Positions 38,937-47,672 of a DNA stretch of 64,000 nt are shown piece by piece. The translations under genes and the position numbers were made by a program. Source of the stretch: Glaciihabitans sp. GTDB taxonomy: Bacteria > Actinomycetota > Actinomycetes > Actinomycetales > Microbacteriaceae. The stretch is from positions 1-64,000 of the forward strand of contig JAODMF010000021.1 of NCBI GenBank assembly GCA_025464095.1. The letters are read 5' to 3'. The notes beneath the pieces are model-generated. The model had not been told where the DNA came from, ran no database searches, and saw nothing but the letters and a program-made list of their open reading frames with translations. Numbering within the stretch: position 1 is the stretch's first letter; every line of letters begins with the position of its first letter.

Positions 38937-39142
38937 GCAGACTTGCTGGCGTCGCCGGCATCCTCGGATGCGCCATCATCGAGGTATTCGGCCCACTTGT
39001 CGAGTTCTGGTGAGACCTCGAAAGAAGGGTGTGGACCACTGTGCAGTTCGTTGGCAAGCGCGCCGTAGTTAGTGTCCGGGCTGTAGTACTTCAGGTCCCG
39101 GGCGACTTTGGTGTGTTTTGCTTTTTGACGGCCGCGCCCCAT
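38933..39142 (-). CDS. DUF3073 family protein
   Basis: MGRGRQKAKHTKVARDLKYYSPDTNYGALANEL. Confidence 0.85.
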   Translation of the reverse strand: MGRGRQKAKHTKVARDLKYYSPDTNYGALANELHSGPHPSFEVSPELDKWAEYLDDGASEDAGDASKSA

Positions 39143-39282
39143 GCGTGACCCCCTCATCTAAAAACGTGCGACTGACAGGTGAAAATCTAGCGTTCACTTT
39201 ATCATGCGCCCCCTGTTCGAATTGCGCTGTGTCAACAGTCCGATCACTGACCCGCGCGTCGCCTTGACGGTAACGTTGACGG

Positions 39283-40377
39283 GTGGCATCCCCTGAAACC
39301 GACACGTCTGTAGTCGTGATCGGCGCTGGGCAGGCGGGTCTGTCCGTTTCGTTCTATCTGAAGCGGCTCGGCCTCGACCCCGGCAACGACTTCGTGGTCT
39401 TCGACCGCGGCCCGGTGACCGGCGGCGCGTGGCAGCACCGGTGGGAGGCCCTGCGGCTCGGCACCGCGCACAGGGTCAACGACCTGCCGGGTATGGATGA
39501 GCTCGGCCTCAGCTTCGAGACAGCGGACCGCACGCTGCCCGCGAAGCAGGTGATCGCCGACTACTACCGCCAGTACGAGGATCACTACGGGTTCCAGGTC
39601 GTGCGCCCGGCGGTCGTCACCCGTGTCGTCAACCGGGGAGTGAACCTGGCGGTCACCTTCGATGCCCCGGGCGGTGAGCAGGAGCTGACGACCCAGGTCA
39701 TCGTCAACGCGACGGGCACCTGGCGCTCCCCGTTCATCCCCTGGTACCCGGGTCGGGACTCATTCCTGGGCAAGCACGTCCACACCAACGACTACTCCAG
39801 CGCGCAGGATTTCGCGGGCAAGAGCGTGGTCGTTGTCGGCGGCGGCACTTCGGCGATCGGATTCCTCCTGGAACTGGAACATTCGGCATCCCACCTCACC
39901 TGGGTGAGTCGCCGCCCGGTCGAGTTTCTCGACGAGGGCGTGCTCGACATGGAGGCCGGCATCAGCGCGGTGAACAAGCAGGATGAGGCCGCCCGTGCCG
40001 GCCGCGCCCTGCCGAGCATCGTCAGCGGCACCGGGGTGCCGCGCACCCGCCGCATCCAGGCCGGCATCGAACGCGGCGTGCTCGTTGCGAAGCCGATGTT
40101 CTCCGCGATCGAACCGGACGGCGTGCGGTGGGCGGACGGCACGTTCCAACAGGCGGACGTCATCCTCTGGGCAACCGGTTTCCGCCCGGAACTGCGTCAC
40201 CTCTCGCCGCTGCGGCTCCGCGAGAAAGCGGGCGGCATCACCGTCGCGCAGGGATCCTCGTGGAAGGACCCTCGCATCTTCTTCGCGGGCTACGGCCCGC
40301 AGGCGAGCACCATTGGCGCCAACCGCGCGGGGCGCACGATCGCGCGCCAGGTCGTAGCGAACCTGAGCAGCCGCTAA
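39283..40377 (+). CDS. Flavin-dependent oxidoreductase (FAD/NAD(P)-binding, monooxygenase-like)
   Basis: VVVIGAGQAGLSVSFYLKRLG...GKSVVVVGGGTSAIGFLLEL...VILWATGFRPELRHLSPL; GTG start. Confidence 0.85.
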   Translation: MASPETDTSVVVIGAGQAGLSVSFYLKRLGLDPGNDFVVFDRGPVTGGAWQHRWEALRLGTAHRVNDLPGMDELGLSFETADRTLPAKQVIADYYRQYEDHYGFQVVRPAVVTRVVNRGVNLAVTFDAPGGEQELTTQVIVNATGTWRSPFIPWYPGRDSFLGKHVHTNDYSSAQDFAGKSVVVVGGGTSAIGFLLELEHSASHLTWVSRRPVEFLDEGVLDMEAGISAVNKQDEAARAGRALPSIVSGTGVPRTRRIQAGIERGVLVAKPMFSAIEPDGVRWADGTFQQADVILWATGFRPELRHLSPLRLREKAGGITVAQGSSWKDPRIFFAGYGPQASTIGANRAGRTIARQVVANLSSR

Positions 40378-40380
40378 CCC

Positions 40381-40454
40381 CCTGAACACGAGTTACCCAC
40401 TTTGGCCGCTATCTGAGGCGAAATAGCGACAAAAGTGGGCAACTCGTGTTCAGG
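40381..40454. terminator. Long hairpin between convergent genes, family B copy 1
   Basis: cctgaacacgagttacccacttt...aaagtgggcaactcgtgttcagg with inner stem cgctat/atagcg. Confidence 0.75.
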
Positions 40455-40464
40455 AGTTCAGGGG

Positions 40465-42339
40465 TCAGGGGGCGAGGATGCTGGCGAGCACCGAGATGGC
40501 CGCGGCGGCACTCCAGGCCTGCGGCCGACAGGCGGCCGGGTAGGGGACCGGACGGCCCGCCGCGGTCGCCGGGTCACCCGAGTGCAGTTCCGGCATCCGA
40601 TAGTCGAAGGCGGATGCCGCAGCGAGCAGCCCCTCGATGAGCGGAGCGGCCTGCTCGCGGAAACCCGCCCTGGTCAGGCCGGCAATTGCGATGGCGGTGT
40701 CATGGGTCCACACGCTTCCGCCGTGGTAGCTGAGCGGCCAGTACCCGGCTGAACTGGTTGCCATCGTGCGAAGTCCGTAGCCGCTGTTCAGTTCGGGCGA
40801 ACTGAGCCGATCGGCAACGAGCTTCGACTCGGCCTCGTCGAGGATGCCCGTGCCGAGCAGGTGGCCGATATTGCTGGTGAGGCTGTCGACCGCGCGCTTG
40901 TCGGCATCCAGTGCAATGGCGGGGTACGCGCCGTCGGGATCGTCGATCCAGAAGCTGGCGCGGAAGCGTTCCTGCAGTGCCCCGGCCCAGCTGCGCCACT
41001 CATCACCGTGTTCGCCGAAGTGCTCCAGCAGGTCCGCGCCGTGCATCGCAGCTTCGTAGGCGTAGGCCTGCACCTCGCAGAGCGCGATCGGCCCGGTGGC
41101 GAGCCGGCCGTCCTTCCACTGCACGGAGTCGCCGGAATCTTTCCAGCCCTGGTTTGCCAGCCCTCGACCCGACTCGTCGATGTACTCGAGCAGGCCATCG
41201 CCGTCCGCATCGCCGTAGTCGCGCATCCAGGCCAGCGCCGCGGTCAGGTTGGGCAGCAGCGCGCGAACCTCGGAGTCCGGCAGGCCGGCCCGCCAGGCGT
41301 CGTGCAGCAGGCAGATCCACAGGGCCGTCGCATCCACCGTCCCGTAGTACAGCGGCGGCAGCTCGATGTCGTTCTCGATCGAGAGGGTGCCGCGCCGCAG
41401 CTCGTGCATGATCTTGCCTGGCTGCTCGGCGGTGTTCGGGTCGCTTTTGGTGCCCTGCAGCGCCGCGAGCACCCGCAGCGTGCCACCCGCCGTTCCCGTG
41501 CCGAGGGGGAGCAGGAACCGCGCGGCCCAGAGCGCATCACGCCCGAACAGCGTGAAGAACCACGGGGCTCCCGCCCCAAGAAAACTGGATGCCGGATCGG
41601 CCACGGTGGTCATCCGAAGCGCCCGCAGGTCGTCGACCGCGCGCTCGACCCACCGCCCGACGCGCTCGTCTGTCGCGGGAAGCTGCGGCAGGACCCAGTC
41701 CGGCTCCGTCGTGGACGCGGCGACGACCGCGTGCACGTCGGTCGCGTCGACACTCCAGCCGACGCTCACCTCGCCGCCGGCTGGAATGGTGACGTCCCAG
41801 CGCAGCTCGAGGTTGGTCCGGCCGGCGAGCTTCGCGCCCGGCGCGGTGAGGGATGCCGACACGGCTCCGCCGCTCCACGTCGCCCCGCCTGTCGTCGTCT
41901 CGATCTCGGCACCGGGACCCGGTCGCCCGGCCTTCACGGCATCCATCCCGGCCAGGTCGCTGGCTAGCCGAACGAGCACTGAGGTCTCGATCGGCGTGGC
42001 AACCGCGGATTGCAGCGTGAGCGTTTCCGAGGCACCCGACGCGGTGACCACCCGTCGGTGCAGAAGGCGCACCCGCGGGTCGGCGCCAGCGCCATCCAGG
42101 TGCCGCAGGAGCGAGACGAACGACACCGCGCTCGCCCCCTCCGGGAGCGTCGCGATGGGCTCGCCGGCCGCGCCGCCGACCTCTACGGAGAGCTCGGAAA
42201 TCACCCTGACGTCGGACACGAACAGCCCGTGGATCGCCCGTGCACCCATGGACCCGTCAGCGGCTGACCACGCCTGGGCCGGCGCCCGAAGCACAACCGT
42301 CTCGTCGTGCAGGAGCGGCTGGCGATACGCGTCCGTCAC
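40465..42339 (-). CDS. Glycogen debranching enzyme-like protein (amylo-alpha-1,6-glucosidase type)
   Basis: Glycogen-debranching N-terminal-like domain; LFGRDALWAARFLLPLGTGTAGGTLRVLAALQG; YIDESGRGLANQGWKDSGDSVQWKDGRLATGPIALCEVQAYAYEA. Confidence 0.85.
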   Translation of the reverse strand: MTDAYRQPLLHDETVVLRAPAQAWSAADGSMGARAIHGLFVSDVRVISELSVEVGGAAGEPIATLPEGASAVSFVSLLRHLDGAGADPRVRLLHRRVVTASGASETLTLQSAVATPIETSVLVRLASDLAGMDAVKAGRPGPGAEIETTTGGATWSGGAVSASLTAPGAKLAGRTNLELRWDVTIPAGGEVSVGWSVDATDVHAVVAASTTEPDWVLPQLPATDERVGRWVERAVDDLRALRMTTVADPASSFLGAGAPWFFTLFGRDALWAARFLLPLGTGTAGGTLRVLAALQGTKSDPNTAEQPGKIMHELRRGTLSIENDIELPPLYYGTVDATALWICLLHDAWRAGLPDSEVRALLPNLTAALAWMRDYGDADGDGLLEYIDESGRGLANQGWKDSGDSVQWKDGRLATGPIALCEVQAYAYEAAMHGADLLEHFGEHGDEWRSWAGALQERFRASFWIDDPDGAYPAIALDADKRAVDSLTSNIGHLLGTGILDEAESKLVADRLSSPELNSGYGLRTMATSSAGYWPLSYHGGSVWTHDTAIAIAGLTRAGFREQAAPLIEGLLAAASAFDYRMPELHSGDPATAAGRPVPYPAACRPQAWSAAAAISVLASILAP

Positions 42340-43217
42340 TCCTTGACCGCCGCATCACTCGCGTTGAGGATGCGCTTCTGGAAGAAGAAGAACACAAGCG
42401 CGACCGGGATGGTCATCACCGCGGCTGCCGCGAGCTTGAGCGGGAACTGCGTGCCCTGGCTGAGTTGGCCGGAGGCGAGGGATGCGACGCCCTTCGTGAG
42501 CGTCGTGAGTTCGGGCGACTGCGTCGAGACGATGAAGTGCGCGAGCTCGTTCCACGAACCCTGGAACGACAGGATGATGATGGTGATCAGGGCGGGCCGC
42601 GCCATCGGCAGGACGACGGACCAGAATGTGCGGAACGGGCCGGCTCCGTCGATGCGCGCCTGCTCTTCGACGCTTATCGGAATCGACTCGAAGAAGTTCT
42701 TCATGATGAAGATGCCTGCCGCATCGGTCAGGAGCGGCACGATCATGCCGCTGAACGAGTCGTACATGCCGAGTTGGTTGATCACGAGGAACTTCGGGAT
42801 CAGCAGGACGATGCTCGGCACGGCCATGATCGCAACGAGCCCGGCGAAGAGGACATTGCGGCCCCGGAAATGCAGGCGCGAGAGTGCGTAGCCCGCGAGC
42901 GAGTTGAAGAATACGCGGCCGAGCGTCACGACGATCGTCACGATGGCCGAGTTGCGAAACCACAGTGGGAAGTCGGAGTTGAGGAACAGCTTCTGGTACG
43001 CCGCGGTCGTGAAGGTGGCCGGGATGAGCGAGAGCGGGTCGCTCGCGGCATCCGGCTCGGTCTTGAACGAGGTGGCGATGTCGATGAGGAACGGGAAGAT
43101 GTACCCGATCGCGATGATGATGAGCACCGCGTAGAGCACCGACCTGCCGAGGATCTGCGGCCCGGTCAGACGATCGCGGCGAATCGCCGGGCGGATGTCC
43201 GCCGCCGGCGCGCTCAT
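42336..43217 (-). CDS. Carbohydrate ABC transporter permease (MalG-like)
   Basis: ILGRSVLYAVLIIIAIGYIFPFLIDIATSFK...EQARIDGAGPFRTFWSVVLPMARPALITI. Confidence 0.9.
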   Translation of the reverse strand: MSAPAADIRPAIRRDRLTGPQILGRSVLYAVLIIIAIGYIFPFLIDIATSFKTEPDAASDPLSLIPATFTTAAYQKLFLNSDFPLWFRNSAIVTIVVTLGRVFFNSLAGYALSRLHFRGRNVLFAGLVAIMAVPSIVLLIPKFLVINQLGMYDSFSGMIVPLLTDAAGIFIMKNFFESIPISVEEQARIDGAGPFRTFWSVVLPMARPALITIIILSFQGSWNELAHFIVSTQSPELTTLTKGVASLASGQLSQGTQFPLKLAAAAVMTIPVALVFFFFQKRILNASDAAVKE

Positions 43218-44359
43218 CGGTCGTCCCTCGCGACACCGCGGGCGGCGAGCAGCACGGCCCCATCGACGCTGGCGCCCTGCCCCGGTCCGGTGCCACTGGA
43301 TGGCGGGATGTTGTACATGCGCATGCGTCGCCTCGAGACTTTGCGTTCGGCGAGAACCCAGCGCTGCAACAGCGTGAACGCCACGATGATCACGAATAGG
43401 AGAAACGCGATTGCCGCGCCCTGTCCCCACTCCTGGTTCTTGAATGCCGCCTGGTAGGACAGGAACGCCGGCGTGAGCGTGGTCTTGCCCGGGGAACCCT
43501 GCGTGCCCGCGTAGATCTGGTCGAACACCTGCCAGCACCCGATAAGTCCGAGCGTAAGGACGGTGAAGAGCGTCGGCCGAAGCTGCGGGAGCGTGACCCG
43601 CCAGAAGCGCTGCCAGCCGTTGGCGCCATCCATCATCGCCGCCTCCTGCACGTCACCGCCGAGGTTCTGCAACGCCGCAATGAACAGCAGCATGAACGTG
43701 CCGCTTGTGGTGAAGATGGCGAGCAGGATGTACCCGACCATGGCCACGGACGGCCCGCCGACCCAGTCCCAGAGTGATACCCCCAGCACGGTTGGCCCGG
43801 TGAGGTATCCGGGCCCGCTGGTCGCCCCGAAGTGCAGGACGCCCCGTGGGTCGTTGAACCAGTTCGGTCCGGCGATGCCGACATAGGTCAGCAGCTTGTT
43901 GACCGCTCCGGTCGAGCTGAACAGGAAGAGCCAGAGCACGGTGATGGCGACCGAACTCGTGACCGACGGAAAGTAGAACGCGGTGCGGAAGAAGCCGCGT
44001 CCCCTGAGGATCTGCCGATTGACCATGACCGCAAGGAACAGCGCGACCACCGTCTGCAGCGGCACCACGAAGATCACGTACCACGCGTTGTTCTTCAGGG
44101 CGGTGCCGAAGTCCTGCTCGGCAAGACCGCCGCCGCTGAGTAGCGTGGAGTAGTTCTTCAGCCCGATGAAGTTGACGGTGCTCGAGAAGGGGCTGCCCCG
44201 GCCTCCCCAGTCCGAGAAGCTGACCCACAGGGCCATCAGCACCGGAATCACCAGGAAGACACCGAGAAGCACGATCATCGGTGCCGTGAACAGCCACCCG
44301 GAGGCAGCCTCGCCGCGCCGAATGCCCGAGCGGCGGGGCTGCCTCATGGTCGTCGACAT
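43214..44359 (-). CDS. Sugar ABC transporter permease (MalF-like)
   Basis: GWLFTAPMIVLLGVFLVIPVLMALWVSFSDW...QEAAMMDGANGWQRFWRVTLPQLRPTLF. Confidence 0.9.
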   Translation of the reverse strand: MSTTMRQPRRSGIRRGEAASGWLFTAPMIVLLGVFLVIPVLMALWVSFSDWGGRGSPFSSTVNFIGLKNYSTLLSGGGLAEQDFGTALKNNAWYVIFVVPLQTVVALFLAVMVNRQILRGRGFFRTAFYFPSVTSSVAITVLWLFLFSSTGAVNKLLTYVGIAGPNWFNDPRGVLHFGATSGPGYLTGPTVLGVSLWDWVGGPSVAMVGYILLAIFTTSGTFMLLFIAALQNLGGDVQEAAMMDGANGWQRFWRVTLPQLRPTLFTVLTLGLIGCWQVFDQIYAGTQGSPGKTTLTPAFLSYQAAFKNQEWGQGAAIAFLLFVIIVAFTLLQRWVLAERKVSRRRMRMYNIPPSSGTGPGQGASVDGAVLLAARGVARDDR

Positions 44360-44364
44360 CGCTG

Positions 44365-45615
44365 CTACTTCACCAGCGCTTCGAGATTCTTCTGTTCGGC
44401 ATCCAGGATCGCCTTGATATCAGCCGTCTTCAGGTTCTCGATCTTCGAGTTGAAGTCGGTCACGACATCCGCCGCCCCCTTCGCGGTGGGCACATTGTGC
44501 GCGTATGCCGCGGCATCCAGGAACGGCACGAGGGCCGGGTTCGCCGACTTCCAGTCGCCCGCAGCCGACTGGATGGACGGCATCGGGCCGAAGGCCTTGG
44601 AGAACGCGAGCTGGTCGCCTGCGCTCGTGAGCTTCTCGACCAGCTTGAGCGCGGCGGTCTGGTTGGGGCTGTCCGCGGCGATGCCCCAGCAGTTGGTGAA
44701 CTGCAGCGTGCCCTTGCCGGCGGGACCCGCGGGCAGCTCGTGGATCGAGTACTTGAGGTTGGGGTAGTCGGCCTGCATTCCACCGGTGATCCAGTTGCCC
44801 TCGATGGTCATCGCGGCGAGGCCCTTACCGAACGCCTCGCCACCCCATCCGGCGCCGAGATCCTTGGCGTACTTGAGCACGCCATCCTTCGCGAGCTTCT
44901 GCGCATAGGTGAGGCCGGTGACGTTGGCAGCGCTGTTCGCAGTCGCCTTCGTGCTGTCGTCGTTCATGAGGTTGCCGCCCGCCTGAGTCATGAATGCTCC
45001 AACCCGAGCGTATTCACCGCCGATGCCGAGGCCAACGTGCTTCGACGTCGTCAGCTTCTTCGCGACGGCCTCGAGCTGGTCCCAGGTGGTGGGAACGTCG
45101 GCGTCCGTGAGGCCCGCCGCCTTCCACATGTCGTCGTTGATCTCGAGAGCGAGGGTCGAGAAGTCTTTTGGAGCGCAGTAGAACTTGCCGTTGTACGTGA
45201 ACGACTTCACCAGCGTCGGGTAGAAGTCGCTCTTGTTCTTCAGCTGGTCGCCATAAGCGAGAAGGGAGCCGTTGGCTGCGTAGCCCGCGACCGCGTCAGC
45301 GGAAAGGTAGAAGACATCCGCCGGCTTGTTTGCGGCAAACCCCTGGGAGAGCTGCTGTGCGAGATTGTTTGCCGCGGTGACGGTGGCCTTGGTGCCGGAT
45401 GTCGACGACCAGTCAGCGACGGCGCTTTTCACGGCGGCGGTCTCGGCGTCGCCGCTCGAGCCGATGAGAACGGTGAGGGCCTTTTTCGACGAGGTGAGCC
45501 CGCTCGAAGTGCCGCCCGAGCTTGAGTTGAAGCCGGATCCGCAGGCGGTGAGCGCGAGAGCGCCGACGGCGGCCAGCGCGCCGGCCACGAGCCAGCGGGG
45601 AGTGCGTCTTTGCAT
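44365..45615 (-). CDS. Extracellular solute-binding lipoprotein
   Basis: MQRRTPRWLVAGALAAVGALALTACGSG lipobox; SBP family 1-like sequence. Confidence 0.9.
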   Translation of the reverse strand: MQRRTPRWLVAGALAAVGALALTACGSGFNSSSGGTSSGLTSSKKALTVLIGSSGDAETAAVKSAVADWSSTSGTKATVTAANNLAQQLSQGFAANKPADVFYLSADAVAGYAANGSLLAYGDQLKNKSDFYPTLVKSFTYNGKFYCAPKDFSTLALEINDDMWKAAGLTDADVPTTWDQLEAVAKKLTTSKHVGLGIGGEYARVGAFMTQAGGNLMNDDSTKATANSAANVTGLTYAQKLAKDGVLKYAKDLGAGWGGEAFGKGLAAMTIEGNWITGGMQADYPNLKYSIHELPAGPAGKGTLQFTNCWGIAADSPNQTAALKLVEKLTSAGDQLAFSKAFGPMPSIQSAAGDWKSANPALVPFLDAAAYAHNVPTAKGAADVVTDFNSKIENLKTADIKAILDAEQKNLEALVK

Positions 45616-45668
45616 GAGTTTCTCCTTGGTTGGGGGTGCCCGAGGGACACCTGCCCTCCCTTGGGTCA

Positions 45669-45720
45669 TCATTGATCGCGCAAATCCCGAAGTGTAGGGT
45701 GGGCATTTGATCGATCAAAT
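45669..45720. promoter_or_regulatory. LacI-type operators: ATTTGATCGATCAAAT (45705-45720) and a partial match attgatcgcgcaaat (near 45671)
   Basis: Perfect 16 bp palindrome in the intergenic region between the SBP and LacI genes. Confidence 0.75.
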
Positions 45721-45840
45721 AACACTTTGACTCTAGGCACGCCGCGCTGCCGCTGTCAACAGGCTGCGCTCGCGGGGGTAGCCTTCCTGAACCAGAACAG
45801 CGGGAATCCTGCTGAAACCAGCCGCACCGAAGGGAGAGCA

Positions 45841-46884
45841 ATGGCAAACCTGCCCACCGTTCTCGACGTCGGTCGCGTTGCCGGTGTCTCCCGCCAGACC
45901 GTCTCGAATGTCCTGAACTCCCCGGATGTGGTGCGGCCGGAGACGCGCGAGCGCGTGGAGGCAGCGATCGCCCAGCTCGGCTACCGACCACACGCCTCCG
46001 CCCGGCGGCTTCGCACCCAGAAGAGCTCGACCCTCGGCATCCGGCTCGACCCGATGACGAACGGCATCTCGGGATCGGTGCTCGACCGCTTCCTGCACGC
46101 GCTCACCGAGCAGGCCGATCGTCGCGGCCTGCGCATCATGCTCTTCACCGCGACCGACCCGGATGACGAGATCCGCCAGTTCACCGCCATGCGCGACGGC
46201 GCGGATGTCGATGCCTTCGTGCTCACGTCCACCTTCTACGGCGACCCGCGCACCGAATGGCTCATCGAGAACGCCATGCCCTTCGTCACCTTCGGTCGCC
46301 CATGGGGCATCGACGACATGAATGACCCGCAGCACCTGTGGGTAGACGTCGACGGCAGCAGCGGAGTGGCCCAGGCCACCGAGCACCTGCTCGCCGAGGG
46401 CGCGAAGCGAGTCGCGTACCTGGGCTGGCCGAGTCCGTCGGGCACCGGCGACGACCGCCGTCGCGGGTGGCGGCAGGCGATGGAGAACGGCACGTCGCTG
46501 ACGCCGACCGACCTTGACGCGCTCGACATCGCATCCGACGATGGGGTCAGCATTGGCCGGGACGCGATTCGCCGCGCGATCACCTCGGGTCTCGCGGTCG
46601 ACGCCGTGGTGTGTGCGAGCGACTCCCTTGCCCTCGGCGCGCTCCTCGCGCTCGGCCCCGATGTGCCCGTGATCGGCTACGACAACACCCCGGTCGCCGA
46701 GGCGATCGGCCTCTCCAGCGTCGAGCAACCGCTGGACGAGGTGGCATCCGGCGCCCTCGAACTGCTCATGGGGGGCTCGGGTTCAACGCTGGTGGACCGG
46801 ACCAGCGTTGCGGACGGCCCGCGCCATCGCCTGGTCACGCCACGCCTGGTCGTGCGGCACCGCACCGATCTCGCCACCCGCTGA
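45841..46884 (+). CDS. LacI family transcriptional regulator
   Basis: MANLPTVLDVGRVAGVSRQTVSNVLNSPDVVRPETRERVEAAIAQLGYRPHASARRLR. Confidence 0.92.
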   Translation: MANLPTVLDVGRVAGVSRQTVSNVLNSPDVVRPETRERVEAAIAQLGYRPHASARRLRTQKSSTLGIRLDPMTNGISGSVLDRFLHALTEQADRRGLRIMLFTATDPDDEIRQFTAMRDGADVDAFVLTSTFYGDPRTEWLIENAMPFVTFGRPWGIDDMNDPQHLWVDVDGSSGVAQATEHLLAEGAKRVAYLGWPSPSGTGDDRRRGWRQAMENGTSLTPTDLDALDIASDDGVSIGRDAIRRAITSGLAVDAVVCASDSLALGALLALGPDVPVIGYDNTPVAEAIGLSSVEQPLDEVASGALELLMGGSGSTLVDRTSVADGPRHRLVTPRLVVRHRTDLATR

Positions 46885-46891
46885 CTCGGGT

Positions 46892-47257
46892 TCAGGCCGT
46901 AAGCAGGTAGCCCCCGGTCGCCGCGAGGATGCCGAAAAGCAGGTTCGCGACCACGTTGAGCACCGCCGCCAGCACGTGCCCCGCCCGCGCCAGCTGCATC
47001 GTCTCGGTGCTGAAGGTGCTGAAAGTCGTGAGGCCGCCAGCGAGTCCGCCGAGGATGATCAGGCGCGTGTCCGTGCCGATCGCCCCGGACGCGGAGAGTC
47101 CGAGCACCGCGCCACCGATGCCCGAGCCGACCACGTTCACGACCAGGACCGCCCACGGGAGTCCGCGGCGCTGCGCGAACGCCAGCGTGACGAGGTAGCG
47201 CACGACGGAGGCGATGCCGCCGGTCACAATCGCAGCGGCAACGGCCAGGGCGCTCAC
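46892..47257 (-). CDS. crcB: Fluoride efflux transporter CrcB
   Basis: ASVVRYLVTLAFAQRRGLPWAVLVVNVVGSGIGGAVLG...GLTTFSTFSTETMQL; GTG start. Confidence 0.9.
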   Translation of the reverse strand: MSALAVAAAIVTGGIASVVRYLVTLAFAQRRGLPWAVLVVNVVGSGIGGAVLGLSASGAIGTDTRLIILGGLAGGLTTFSTFSTETMQLARAGHVLAAVLNVVANLLFGILAATGGYLLTA

Positions 47258-47655
47258 TCGTCGGTTCCAATCGGGATGCTGCGGCTGCCGAGCGCGAGCC
47301 CGCCGGCGGCCGCGACCAGGCCAGCGATCATCGTCATCGCCAGGTAGGCGACGGCGAGCCCGGGCTGACTGGATGCCGTCAGCGAGACCAGGGAGACCAT
47401 TACCGCCGAGAACGTCGTGAAGCCGCCGAGCAGCCCGGTTCCGAGGCCTGCCCGCAGTACGGGGGACGCCGATCGCCAGACCCGGGCGACAAGCGCCGCG
47501 AGCGCGAACGACCCGAGCACGTTGATCACGAGCGTGTCGAACGGAAATTGAGTATCGGTGTGGGGCACCAGCACATCGCAACCGAGACGAAGAGCGGTGC
47601 CCAGCATGCCGCCGACGAAGACGGCGACAACTGCTTTCGCGAGGTCGGGTTTCAC
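47254..47655 (-). CDS. crcB: Fluoride efflux transporter CrcB, second copy
   Basis: GGMLGTALRLGCDVLVPHTDTQFPFDTLVINVLGSFALAALV...GLLGGFTTFSAVMVSL; 4 bp overlap. Confidence 0.9.
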   Translation of the reverse strand: MKPDLAKAVVAVFVGGMLGTALRLGCDVLVPHTDTQFPFDTLVINVLGSFALAALVARVWRSASPVLRAGLGTGLLGGFTTFSAVMVSLVSLTASSQPGLAVAYLAMTMIAGLVAAAGGLALGSRSIPIGTDE

Positions 47656-47672
47656 ACAGACGAAACTACCGG

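Noticed and set aside
42240-43457. 405 aa plus-strand ORF antisense to ABC permease genes
   Set aside because: Highly charged translation typical of GC-rich antisense frames; minus-strand permeases are clear.
47656-47672. Fluoride riboswitch upstream of crcB
   Set aside because: Only 17 bp separate crcB from the upstream gene stop, too short for a crcB motif RNA.
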